DNA of 12,207 nt. It comes from Candidatus Pacearchaeota archaeon (lineage in GTDB: Archaea; Nanoarchaeota; Nanoarchaeia; Pacearchaeales; GW2011-AR1). The position numbers were made by a program, and so were the translations under genes. This document shows, in pieces, positions 1 through 8,112 of the stretch. The stretch is from assembly GCA_002690445.1 (NCBI GenBank), contig NZER01000382.1:1-12207 (forward strand). Direction: 5' to 3'. The notes under the pieces were generated by a model. It was given only the letters and a program-made list of their open reading frames with translations, made no database searches and was not told the DNA's origin. Positions within the stretch are counted from its first letter, which is position 1. Each line of letters begins with the position of its first letter.

Positions 1-1
1 A

Positions 2-550
2 CAAGGATACGTGTGCTATGATGAATCGATTATGTTAGTGGATTGGTTCGACCAGTACTCGGCCGGCGCGGTGGTAGATGACAATCTTCATTTCTATTCA
101 CATGAATTAGCCGTTCTACCGTCTTATCCGAGCAGCGAAACCGGAGCCTATGCCGGATTTCGGAAAACCAAGCCAACCCTGGAATCGACGGTAGGAGACT
201 GGAGCAACAGATTTAGGACTACTTATAAGTGGGACGACGTACCCGATGATGTGATAGACGATCTTCGAACTAGATTTAAGATTATAAGCACCCAAGGAGT
301 CGTCACAGGAATGGGCGCCACCATGGACGACTGGCTAGATACTCAGTATGCAGCCATCGCCGCCAGCCTGTATTATTCTGTGGTACCAAAACAATTCACA
401 GCCAAAATGCAAAAAGCAGAACCAATTTCAGAAGAAGACCTTTCCGCGCTGATTACCTATAGTTTGGCATCAAATACCGCGACAACAGCTGCAGATACAA
501 CCACTATATCAACAGGGATGACCACGACTACGACAGACGGGAGTTATTAA
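2..550 (+). CDS. Probable virion-associated protein with Thr-rich tail (5'-truncated)
   Basis: The reading frame is open to the left edge of the window (codons for Gln-Gly-Tyr precede the first GTG at 11), so the gene most likely begins upstream. An AAGGA at 3-7 lies only 3 bases before that GTG, which is too close for a normal ribosome site, although a start there cannot be fully excluded. The visible product is about 182 residues. It is acidic and aromatic-rich with no recognisable catalytic motif. Its last 30 residues are a low-complexity Thr-rich tail including a run of five threonines, followed by Asp-Gly-Ser-Tyr and TAA. The stop is 3 bases before the next gene, so the two are almost certainly cotranscribed. 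I do not recognise the family. A structural role is inferred only from the virion genes that follow. Confidence 0.75.
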   Translation, partial: QGYVCYDESIMLVDWFDQYSAGAVVDDNLHFYSHELAVLPSYPSSETGAYAGFRKTKPTLESTVGDWSNRFRTTYKWDDVPDDVIDDLRTRFKIISTQGVVTGMGATMDDWLDTQYAAIAASLYYSVVPKQFTAKMQKAEPISEEDLSALITYSLASNTATTAADTTTISTGMTTTTTDGSY

Positions 551-553
551 TAG

Positions 554-3535
554 ATGCCCACCTTTGAGCCCATAGATCATTCGAAGAGTATTGCTGTCGA
601 TCTTGACGATAATAAGATATTGAATATTTATTGCCCCGATATTATGGCCGGCTCCACAGATAAATTACGAGACGCCTTTGGGAATTATTGGCAAAAAATA
701 ACCGATGATGATGGCAACGTAGAAATTGAACCTCATCTTTTGGAAATTGAAAATGAGATTGAGGATCTTCGAGGAAGATATGTAAGTCGAATGGATACAA
801 TTTCGGATTATATAGAAAAAATAGAAATTAATCCATATAAGATCACACCTATCTCAAGTGATGTTCTTATTCCCAACTATAAAATTCCAATGAGGCTATA
901 CGCCAACGAAGAAACCACAAGGGGAGATAAGTTTTGGCAAACCTTGTTTGTTGGAGGAAGCTTTGGAACAACAACATATCCTAGTTTAATAAATGACACC
1001 ACCATATTTTATGATGAAGCTTTTCGCTATCAAATTCCATATTCTCAAATGGAAACCAAATATATGGAAACCACAGAAACCACAGAGGACATATATCAAA
1101 TAACCTATGATTATAATTTTTATGATTCAAGGGTAAGAAAATATCAAGAATGGACACTAGGTTTAGAGTCCGAATTGTTAATTCCGAATTGGGAAATAAT
1201 GCGCATTATGTCGTATTTAACATATTTTGGGGAAAGTTTCACCGATGAAGACGAGTTAAATGCCGCTTTAGAGAGGCTAGATTTCATAGTGCCTTATTAT
1301 GAGTTAGGTGTAAAAGCAGCATTGTTCGAGGAATATGGTACGTCGACTACCATGGACACAGACGGCACAATAATAGATTTATGGACGACAGAGGATCGGG
1401 CGATCTCGGCCGAAGTGCGCGACGGCATCGCGACTTTTCTGTGGTCACTCGGAAATTCGGCCGCCCGCGAACTCTTCCTCGATCTTATTGAGAAAATCTC
1501 TGAGAATTTTAGTCGGCTCACCGGAACTCAGAAAAATACCATCATTGAAAGACAAAAAAATATAATATTAGATAACCAGTATTTTGTGGATGGCTTAATG
1601 GGGGAAGATGAAAATGAAGACGTCGCTAATTTACCTTATTATATGATAATCAACTTCCCACGACAGGAAGGGGGTTCCGCCGACCTTTCGCTCTATGATT
1701 CAACCAATACGAAATATTATATTAGAGACTCGATAGCAGAGAATAATTTTTCTGCTAAATTCTTAGAAATTTTAAAAGATGTTCATAATAAAGATTTCCC
1801 CACTGTTGAGTTTGGCACGAAATCATTTGAAACCACTCTCGCGTATATGAGCGGATCTTCAGCGGAAGAAACAAAAGAAATATCTGATAACACAAATACA
1901 TCATTTAGGGTTCTTGATTTTCCTCTCTTCTTAACAGAGACTTATAATCAATATTCAGGATCTTTAAATTCTAATTATGTCTTTGGTGGGAAATATTCCG
2001 AAGCTCACAACACCACTTATAGTGATACGGACCTCTATCGGTTTTATGACAATCAAAATGTTTTAACAGTAATAAATGATGTTGTCGATCTGATGAGTAC
2101 GTGGATGGACATTTCTTATGACCCCGGAACGCTCGAATCAGTCTCCGACGCTGTAGCGGACGAATCCACCCCCGCATATGAGCTATTGCAAGCATTATTT
2201 AATCCATCATACAACCATACTGAAACATTGGCTTATAGAATAGAAAAAGTAGGAGGAATGTCGGCTGGAGATCAAACAACAACAAAGGTTCTCCAAAATT
2301 ATTGGATCTTTAATTCAGCGTACGCTCCCGATAATTTAACTCTTTATGATTCTCAAGTTAAATATGGCGAAACTTATACATATAATTGCTATGCGTATGT
2401 TTTGGTATTAGCCCATAGATATAAATATGGTGACTTCCGACTAACACAACAGATAGGAACCATAGACATCGATGCTGGTGAAGAAGGCCCTGAATATTAT
2501 TGCTTGCAATTTTATGATCCGAAAACGAATGATTTTGCTGATCAAATATTCTTTAACGGGGCCGGCCTTGAACCTGGATATACCGACGATATCTTAACAT
2601 CAGCGCTGGCCATGGGGATTCCGGAGATTGCTGAAAGCGCCAATGAGCATGCAACTAGCATGCAAGAATTGAGCAAACACCCACACCTTGCGGAATGCCA
2701 CCTATACCTTGAGCCGTGTTTAAAGCTTCTAGAAATTCCATTGTTTTCCAAAACATTGAAAATACTAGACAATCCCGGAAATGATATGATAACAATACCT
2801 TTTCAATATTTAGACGCTTCCCAACAAATAGGATTTAATACTATTTATGAAAGCTTTCTTAAAGAACCCTATCCGGCTATTGTTACAGACGCAGATGTAA
2901 CACTAAGAAAAGACTATCTACACGCTAGAGACTTATTTGAAACCGACGACATAGTGTTCCAATCTGAAAGCCCCCCTCGCTACGTAGAAGTTTACAGAAT
3001 GGACGAGCCCCCCACCGCCCTAACAGATTTTAATACGAATCTCCGACAGACTATAGATTTGTTAATAGAAGACAGTGAATATACTTATTCACAAACTATT
3101 GTCAATGATGTCCTGCAAACGAATAAAAAATATTATTATCTGTTTAGATTTTTAAGCGAGAACAAAATTCCAGGTCATCTCTCTCAGATTTTAGAGTGTG
3201 AATTGGTTGATGATGGAGGTTATATATATTCTAAATTTAATACTTTAGAAGACAGCGACTTAGAAACAGACATTTTTATAAACCCGTCAATAAAATTCAA
3301 AAAAATTATCCAATTACAACCCCACGTAGCACAGCTGACATTAGATACTTCCGGGGTAGATTATCAAAATACAGCAACGCAAGAATTAAATAATCTTCAA
3401 ATCGGAATAGTGGACGAGCCGGTGTGGGAGAAAACTTTTAAATTAAGACTAACTTCTCAAAAAACAGGCCAACAATTGGATTTAAATGTTACATTTAATA
3501 TCAAGGAAGAAGATCGTTGGGCCTCTCCAACTTAA
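554..3535 (+). CDS. Large phage structural protein with fibronectin-III-like segments
   Basis: This 993-residue protein has no signal peptide, membrane span or enzymatic motif that I can see. Two stretches look like fibronectin type III beta-sandwiches. Residues about 556-630 contain YRIEK, then YGETYTYNCYAYVLV, typical of the late FN3 strands. Residues about 808-898 contain YVEVYRM, then NKKYYYLFRF and ELVDDGGY. The C-terminus (about 961-985, FKLRLTSQKTG then LDLNVTF) is another beta-type repeat. The N-terminal 100 residues are mixed and acidic, with a helical stretch near 60-90. The ATG follows the previous stop by 3 bases and has GGGAG at 539-543. FN3-like modules are common on exposed phage tail, baseplate and capsid proteins, so a tail or baseplate role is a reasonable inference without proof. 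A GC-rich patch within the gene is listed in the findings. Confidence 0.85.
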   Translation: MPTFEPIDHSKSIAVDLDDNKILNIYCPDIMAGSTDKLRDAFGNYWQKITDDDGNVEIEPHLLEIENEIEDLRGRYVSRMDTISDYIEKIEINPYKITPISSDVLIPNYKIPMRLYANEETTRGDKFWQTLFVGGSFGTTTYPSLINDTTIFYDEAFRYQIPYSQMETKYMETTETTEDIYQITYDYNFYDSRVRKYQEWTLGLESELLIPNWEIMRIMSYLTYFGESFTDEDELNAALERLDFIVPYYELGVKAALFEEYGTSTTMDTDGTIIDLWTTEDRAISAEVRDGIATFLWSLGNSAARELFLDLIEKISENFSRLTGTQKNTIIERQKNIILDNQYFVDGLMGEDENEDVANLPYYMIINFPRQEGGSADLSLYDSTNTKYYIRDSIAENNFSAKFLEILKDVHNKDFPTVEFGTKSFETTLAYMSGSSAEETKEISDNTNTSFRVLDFPLFLTETYNQYSGSLNSNYVFGGKYSEAHNTTYSDTDLYRFYDNQNVLTVINDVVDLMSTWMDISYDPGTLESVSDAVADESTPAYELLQALFNPSYNHTETLAYRIEKVGGMSAGDQTTTKVLQNYWIFNSAYAPDNLTLYDSQVKYGETYTYNCYAYVLVLAHRYKYGDFRLTQQIGTIDIDAGEEGPEYYCLQFYDPKTNDFADQIFFNGAGLEPGYTDDILTSALAMGIPEIAESANEHATSMQELSKHPHLAECHLYLEPCLKLLEIPLFSKTLKILDNPGNDMITIPFQYLDASQQIGFNTIYESFLKEPYPAIVTDADVTLRKDYLHARDLFETDDIVFQSESPPRYVEVYRMDEPPTALTDFNTNLRQTIDLLIEDSEYTYSQTIVNDVLQTNKKYYYLFRFLSENKIPGHLSQILECELVDDGGYIYSKFNTLEDSDLETDIFINPSIKFKKIIQLQPHVAQLTLDTSGVDYQNTATQELNNLQIGIVDEPVWEKTFKLRLTSQKTGQQLDLNVTFNIKEEDRWASPT
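2646..2665 (+). repeat. 9-base direct repeat AGCATGCAA x2, 2 bases apart
   Basis: AGCATGCAA occurs at 2646-2654 and again at 2657-2665. Each copy contains the palindrome GCATGC. It lies inside the coding sequence of the large structural protein and encodes parts of EHATSMQE. The 11-base period is not a multiple of three, so the copies are read in different frames and the repeat is not a protein repeat. It could be chance or a small slippage duplication. Confidence 0.4.
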
Positions 3536-3547
3536 AGGAAATTTTAA

Positions 3548-4645
3548 ATGGCTTTTAAAGACACATCTGGAACTATTATAATTGATGCAGTATTTACTGA
3601 CATCGGCCGCCAACGTTTAGCGAAGGGCACTTTTCAAGTTTCCAAATTTGCTCTAGGCGATGATGAGATTGATTATGCGCTTTATAGTGCAGTCGATAGG
3701 TGGGAGGCCGATTTTGATACCGCTCTGACCGCCTCCACACTTTTTGAGGCTTATGGAAATAGAATGAAAAATATTCAGTATGGATTAGTCTCATATGATG
3801 TTTCTTCAGCCACAATCACATCCACCCAAGAAGAGGAAGACCCAAGTCATGCATGGATCGAATATCTGCCGGTTTTAAAAATTAATAATAAAGTATCTAC
3901 AGCCGTGACCACAGGATCTTCGGGTATAGTTGGCGATAGTTTTTATTATCTTTCAGTGAACTCTGAGACAACACAAAAATTAAACACAATATTTTCTACG
4001 GGTTCTTTTAAATTCTTAAGATCTAATGATGTCGATAAAGTAAAAGTAGTTATTGAAAGCGGCCTGGACGTGATTCCTAATGATGCTTCTAGTGGTGTTT
4101 CACAACCTATTGATTACACGAGTCGCGAAGAGTTTCTTACAAAGAAATATTTATTAGATCAATACTTTTTTGTATTTGCTGATAATAGATTTATAGAAAA
4201 ATCTTTGGGAATTAGCAAGCAGAGTGTTTTTAGAAACTTTCCTGCCGGCCAAGCAGAAATTAATTTTGAATCACTATTGGAGACAATACCAATTTCTTAC
4301 GAAAATCAATTTGAACACCATGCAACTTATCTTATACATGGAGTAAATAACTATATTTCTGATTTTGAAAGTGTTGCGGATCCGCTCCCCAGTATAGCAT
4401 ACTCCTCATTGGCCGGCCCAAAAGGAACAGTCACAGCAATGAACTTTATTGTTAATGGCGAACTTAAGAACAATTCGACAGGCACGCGAGACTTTAGATA
4501 TAATAAATTTGGTCAAATAGACCAACTTCTTTTCGACGGTACCAATAAATTCGACTATATTGACACCACCGCCTATGTTCTTGGGGTCGCTTCTAACGCT
4601 AGAGTGCAGATTCCACTCAGATTAATTCGATATGCAGGGACATAA
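3548..4645 (+). CDS. Virion structural protein, paralog A1 (FALGDDEIDY family)
   Basis: This 365-residue protein is a full-length paralog of the next gene. In an ungapped alignment of the first 46 residues, 30 are identical, including the unbroken block KFALGDDEIDY at residues 33-43. Similarity returns at GLVSY, at YLP followed by FYYLSVN, and in the C-terminus (AGP, then TAMNF, then YIDT and a final hydrophobic strand). The N-terminal pattern, with a Gly-Arg followed by a hydrophobic helix and then F-x-LGD, is loosely reminiscent of phage tail-fibre attachment domains that carry an LGDG motif. That is an analogy only. The start is supported by AGGA at 3536-3539, eight bases upstream and directly after the previous stop. 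No signal peptide or membrane segment is visible. A tail, baseplate or fibre component is inferred from neighbours. Confidence 0.85.
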   Translation: MAFKDTSGTIIIDAVFTDIGRQRLAKGTFQVSKFALGDDEIDYALYSAVDRWEADFDTALTASTLFEAYGNRMKNIQYGLVSYDVSSATITSTQEEEDPSHAWIEYLPVLKINNKVSTAVTTGSSGIVGDSFYYLSVNSETTQKLNTIFSTGSFKFLRSNDVDKVKVVIESGLDVIPNDASSGVSQPIDYTSREEFLTKKYLLDQYFFVFADNRFIEKSLGISKQSVFRNFPAGQAEINFESLLETIPISYENQFEHHATYLIHGVNNYISDFESVADPLPSIAYSSLAGPKGTVTAMNFIVNGELKNNSTGTRDFRYNKFGQIDQLLFDGTNKFDYIDTTAYVLGVASNARVQIPLRLIRYAGT

Positions 4646-4681
4646 ACTTTAAATCGGAATAATTATATTGTTATAAACCAT

Positions 4682-4710
4682 TTAACAAAAAAACACTAAT
4701 TATTTATAAT
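4682..4710 (+). promoter_or_regulatory. Candidate sigma70-like promoter before paralog A2
   Basis: The 77-base gap 4646-4722 is very AT-rich and is the largest gap in the window. It contains TTAACA (4682-4687), a 17-base spacer and a perfect TATAAT (4705-4710). A start seven bases past the -10 would fall near 4717, which would leave the AGAGG ribosome site (4711-4715) outside the transcript and give an almost leaderless message. This makes a chance match in AT-rich DNA quite possible. No hairpin terminator is apparent in the gap. Confidence 0.35.
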
Positions 4711-4722
4711 AGAGGTAAACAA

Positions 4723-5733
4723 ATGGCTTTTTTAGATAACTCGGGAGATATCATCCTGGACGCAGTTTTGACCGAGACCGGTCGAAAGAAGATGGCAGTA
4801 GGTAATTTTAGAATTACTAAATTTGCTTTGGGCGATGACGAGATCGACTATAAGCTCTACGACATCAACAATCCTTCGGGGTCAGCTTACTATGATTTAG
4901 AAATCTTACAGACACCCGTGTTTGAAGCCGCAACGGCCATAAACGCCGGCATTAATTATGGTCTTGTCTCATATCCCAACAAAAGACTATTATATCTCCC
5001 CTCTATTGTCCCCAACGAAAAGATTGCTTCCAAGGCAGCATTGTCTAGAAACGGAGTATATTATCTCGCTATTAACGATGGTGCCACATCGGATGCACTA
5101 ATTGCCGCAATGGGGGGCGCCCAAGGAGGCGGAGCACAGTATGTCTTACAGGCCGGCCAGCGTGACGGCTTTTCTCTTTTGCTAGAAACAGGCCTTAACA
5201 CCACCGACCGACCAGGAACCGCCGCCAACGTGCGCAGTTTGATTGAAGCCCAAGGTCTTCGCGAAATTAATTTTAGAGTGGGAGTTGACGTACGTTTTAT
5301 TACGGCAGTCTTGGGTCCCACTACTGGAGATCTTTTAAATAATAACGGAGGCAACGGAGAGGTTGTGGTAAGAACCGCGCTTAAGGCTAACATTCCGAAT
5401 AGAGCGGATCAAAAGATGGCTAATTATGCCGCCGCAATTGTTGCCGCGGGCAAGAATAATATTTTATTTAGACAGGATGATATCAAGACAGATACACAAT
5501 CTTCAGCAATCGCCGGCCCGCGCGCCAGTTGGACCGCGCTCAATTTTAATGTTAAACAACTATCAACAACAGACTTTTCACGATTCGGCAAGACAAATGT
5601 GGCTTTTTCGACATTATTCTCGGGAGACACCAGCGGGAACACATGCAACTATATTGATACTATGGTTACGGTACGGGGTGGTACCACCGGAGTATCTTTT
5701 GACACCGCCGTTCGAATTCTAAAAGTAAATTAA
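4723..5733 (+). CDS. Virion structural protein, paralog A2 (FALGDDEIDY family)
   Basis: This 336-residue protein is the second member of tandem pair A. It starts MAF-D-SG like its upstream sibling and carries the same KFALGDDEIDY block at residues 33-43. It also shares a YLP/VYYLAIND core and a C-terminal AGP, TALNF and YIDT series. The DNA of the shared block differs at many third positions, so the duplication is old. The two proteins diverge most in the middle, where this one has a Gly/Ala-rich stretch (about residues 127-145, GGAQGGGAQ). The ATG has AGAGG at 4711-4715 with a 7-base spacer. Keeping two divergent copies side by side suggests distinct positions in the same virion assembly. 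The exact role is unknown. Confidence 0.85.
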   Translation: MAFLDNSGDIILDAVLTETGRKKMAVGNFRITKFALGDDEIDYKLYDINNPSGSAYYDLEILQTPVFEAATAINAGINYGLVSYPNKRLLYLPSIVPNEKIASKAALSRNGVYYLAINDGATSDALIAAMGGAQGGGAQYVLQAGQRDGFSLLLETGLNTTDRPGTAANVRSLIEAQGLREINFRVGVDVRFITAVLGPTTGDLLNNNGGNGEVVVRTALKANIPNRADQKMANYAAAIVAAGKNNILFRQDDIKTDTQSSAIAGPRASWTALNFNVKQLSTTDFSRFGKTNVAFSTLFSGDTSGNTCNYIDTMVTVRGGTTGVSFDTAVRILKVN

Positions 5734-5753
5734 TTACAATATGGAGTAAATAA

Positions 5754-6800
5754 ATGCCAGTACGCAGCTTTGAACCTTTAAACCCATCTACGGATGTCAC
5801 AACAACCAGAACTTTTTTACATGAAGTTATTCCCGTAACAGGGTCAATCATTAGTGGAACATACGGTACGTGGCCAAATGATGATAATATTAAAAACTAT
5901 ACCCACGGTATGTTTCAGTCAGTATATGATTATCCATATTTAAGTTCTTCCGCTAACCACATCTTTGACTTAACTGTTGGTTATGCAACTGTTTCTGCGA
6001 TCTCCGCCTCGGCCATCACCCAGAATGCGAAAAAGATTAATATGTACAACGAAGTTGCACAGGTGCTACAAGGCTTATCTGGCTCTAGTGTAAGATTGTT
6101 TGAGCCCGATTTAAAACTGGATCAATCCGGTACGTTGGACACCGCATTTTTTGTAACCTTTTCCAGACTATTAACGAAAGACCAAATTAAAAAGAATTCA
6201 TTCAGTATAACTTTGGGGTTAGGCGGCTGGACAACCCCGTTCGCGGAGACAAAAGTCCTTCAAGACGCACTAGCCAGAGTAAATGGTTCAAACACGAACA
6301 ACACAATAGGTGGCGACTATGCGGTTCTTTATGACAACTCCAGTGGTACCGGCTCGGGATATGGAGTCGTCTTTTATCAAGCCGGCATAGCCGTTATTTC
6401 AGCATCCGCATTTCTAGGGATTTCTGATTTTAGTAGTGGCGCTGTTGTTGGTAATTATAGCGTTACTCAATCTTTTGAAACCGCATCGATTAGTGGTTCG
6501 TGTGATGCCTTGAGACATAGAATCGACAATATCGCATACAACAACACAACTGAAATTAATTCCTCCATTTACTTCTGCCGCGTACCACACAACAAATTCA
6601 ATTATAGCACCAACCCAACGTATGTTAGTGGAAGCAAGATTAGAGTTAAGGAAGTTGCTAGCGATCCTCCAGTCTCTTACATCACAACAGTTGGCCTATA
6701 TAATGCAGCCAACGAATTACTGGCGGTTGCCAAGCTTTCCGAGCCTCTCAAGAAGACCCCAAGCGATGAGTTAATTATTAGAGTCAGAACGGATTACTAA
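5754..6800 (+). CDS. Virion structural protein, paralog B1
   Basis: This 348-residue protein has no hydrophobic span or catalytic motif. The central segment (about 150-220) contains KDQIKKNSFSI and later GYGVVFYQAGIAVISAS. The C-terminal 40 residues begin YITTVGLY and include VAKLSEPLKK. Both regions align with the next gene, with 15 of 40 identities and no gaps in the last 40 residues. A segment reading TTEINSSIYFCRVPHNKFNYS precedes the C-terminal domain. The ATG has GGAG at 5743-5746 and follows the previous stop by 20 bases. I recognise the style as that of phage virion proteins but cannot name a family. A tail, baseplate or fibre role is inferred from the block of structural genes. Confidence 0.83.
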   Translation: MPVRSFEPLNPSTDVTTTRTFLHEVIPVTGSIISGTYGTWPNDDNIKNYTHGMFQSVYDYPYLSSSANHIFDLTVGYATVSAISASAITQNAKKINMYNEVAQVLQGLSGSSVRLFEPDLKLDQSGTLDTAFFVTFSRLLTKDQIKKNSFSITLGLGGWTTPFAETKVLQDALARVNGSNTNNTIGGDYAVLYDNSSGTGSGYGVVFYQAGIAVISASAFLGISDFSSGAVVGNYSVTQSFETASISGSCDALRHRIDNIAYNNTTEINSSIYFCRVPHNKFNYSTNPTYVSGSKIRVKEVASDPPVSYITTVGLYNAANELLAVAKLSEPLKKTPSDELIIRVRTDY

Positions 6801-6802
6801 AA

Positions 6803-8104
6803 ATGTCGCTGCGGAAGTTTGGCCCAAATGACATAAACATCAACACAATGAAAGCTCATCCACCTAGTGAGTTTTTCATTTATGACGGCCACGTTTACTA
6901 TAATAATGTTCCTCATATTTCTGGCACCTTTTCATCCGGGAGTAATATTACTCTTTTAAACACAGGATTCATTAGTCTATATGAGTATAATATTAGTAGA
7001 ACTCCGCTACACTTCATAGACTTGCCTTCTGGCCTATATAAGACCCCGGCGGCCAGAACCGCCGGCTTTACTGATCCTGGCAGCAATCCAATAATTTATC
7101 CGTATCTTACCAAAGATAGTGCTCGCGCAAGTTTTAAAACCGCTGGCCATATACCCGACGTACTCTATAATAATGAATTTCAATATGGCGATGTTCTAAG
7201 CGGGACCTACCCCCAATATGCTTCGATTACAAGAGAATACATTACTAATCCATCTGCTTCCTATAACATGCACTTTTGGAGTCTAAAAAATACATTAAAT
7301 CTATATGGAGTCCAAAGTCGTCATTACTTGGTTTCTTCGTCTCTCGGAAATAAAAACACACAACCCTTAAACTTAATTCACATCCCATCAATTTTTTATG
7401 GAACAGAAATTAAACCAGGGACTGTCTCTCTTAGGTGGTATTTCACTGGTTCATTAATCGGTGAGCTACAAGATTCAAAAGAGAACGGAGAACTAATACA
7501 GGTTGGCCCCGCCGCCAGTGTCGGAAGTGGTTCGGTTGGTGGTGTAGTTTTATATAACGAAGGATTTATATTATTGACGGGCTCATGGAACTTAAATGAA
7601 GAACAAATTTTCTTGCTCTCTAGCTCTGGGGGATCACCAGTAGCCGCCTATCCCGAGTGGCTATATTTTGGCGCCGGCGCAAATGATGGCCTGCCAGTGG
7701 ATGACACGTGGCGTACTGCCACGCCGGGCGGCGGAGGCCTTGCATCAGCATCTTTTGGTTTAACATTTCAAGGCACAACCAAGACACAAACCGTCACAAT
7801 GTACACACACGCAAAACGCGGCCAAGTAAATTATTCAAATAATCTTACATTTTTAATGTCTGGATCTGAAAAACTAGAGTATACTTCTTCTCATGTTTAT
7901 GAAGAAAATTCTAATAGATTGCTTGCAAACACGGTCAGTTCGAGTTATACTGATTATAGCGCTTCCTTTAAGAGACAAGTTTATATCTCTAAAGTAGGCA
8001 TTTATGATGTGAATAAGAACTTGATTGGAGTGGCCACACTTTCCAATCCCGTTAAGAAAGAAGAAGATGAAGATCTTTCCTTCAAAATTAAATTAGATAT
8101 CTAA
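6803..8104 (+). CDS. Virion structural protein, paralog B2
   Basis: This 433-residue protein begins MSLRKFGPNDININTMKAHP. It is a divergent paralog of the preceding gene: its central IKPGTVSLRW and GGVVLYNEGFILLTGS match the B1 core, and its C-terminus (YISKVGIY, VATLSNPVKK, KIKLDI) matches the B1 C-terminus without gaps. The N-terminal 200 residues are unlike B1 and rich in Tyr, Ser, Asn and Pro, so that half has probably been exchanged or expanded. The start codon comes 2 bases after the previous stop and has no clear Shine-Dalgarno sequence, so translational coupling to B1 is likely. The TAA stop overlaps the ribosome site of the next gene. No enzymatic motif is visible. Confidence 0.83.
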   Translation: MSLRKFGPNDININTMKAHPPSEFFIYDGHVYYNNVPHISGTFSSGSNITLLNTGFISLYEYNISRTPLHFIDLPSGLYKTPAARTAGFTDPGSNPIIYPYLTKDSARASFKTAGHIPDVLYNNEFQYGDVLSGTYPQYASITREYITNPSASYNMHFWSLKNTLNLYGVQSRHYLVSSSLGNKNTQPLNLIHIPSIFYGTEIKPGTVSLRWYFTGSLIGELQDSKENGELIQVGPAASVGSGSVGGVVLYNEGFILLTGSWNLNEEQIFLLSSSGGSPVAAYPEWLYFGAGANDGLPVDDTWRTATPGGGGLASASFGLTFQGTTKTQTVTMYTHAKRGQVNYSNNLTFLMSGSEKLEYTSSHVYEENSNRLLANTVSSSYTDYSASFKRQVYISKVGIYDVNKNLIGVATLSNPVKKEEDEDLSFKIKLDI

Positions 8105-8112
8105 GGTGTAAA

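Noticed and set aside
1297..1521. 74-residue minus-strand open frame
   Set aside because: It coincides with the GC-rich patch of the structural gene, where antisense stops are rare by composition. It has no independent coding signs.
5061..5393. 110-residue open frame on the minus strand
   Set aside because: It lies wholly inside the A2 structural gene, has no ribosome site or promoter, and its Pro/Arg/Ser-rich composition is typical of antisense shadow frames.
5426..5722. 98-residue + strand frame in the A2 gene
   Set aside because: It is a shifted reading of the A2 3' end with no ribosome site and no recognisable protein features.
7707..7723. 6-base-pair GC-rich hairpin CGTGGC-GTACT-GCCACG as a terminator
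   Set aside because: It lies mid-gene in the B2 structural gene and has no T-tract after it.
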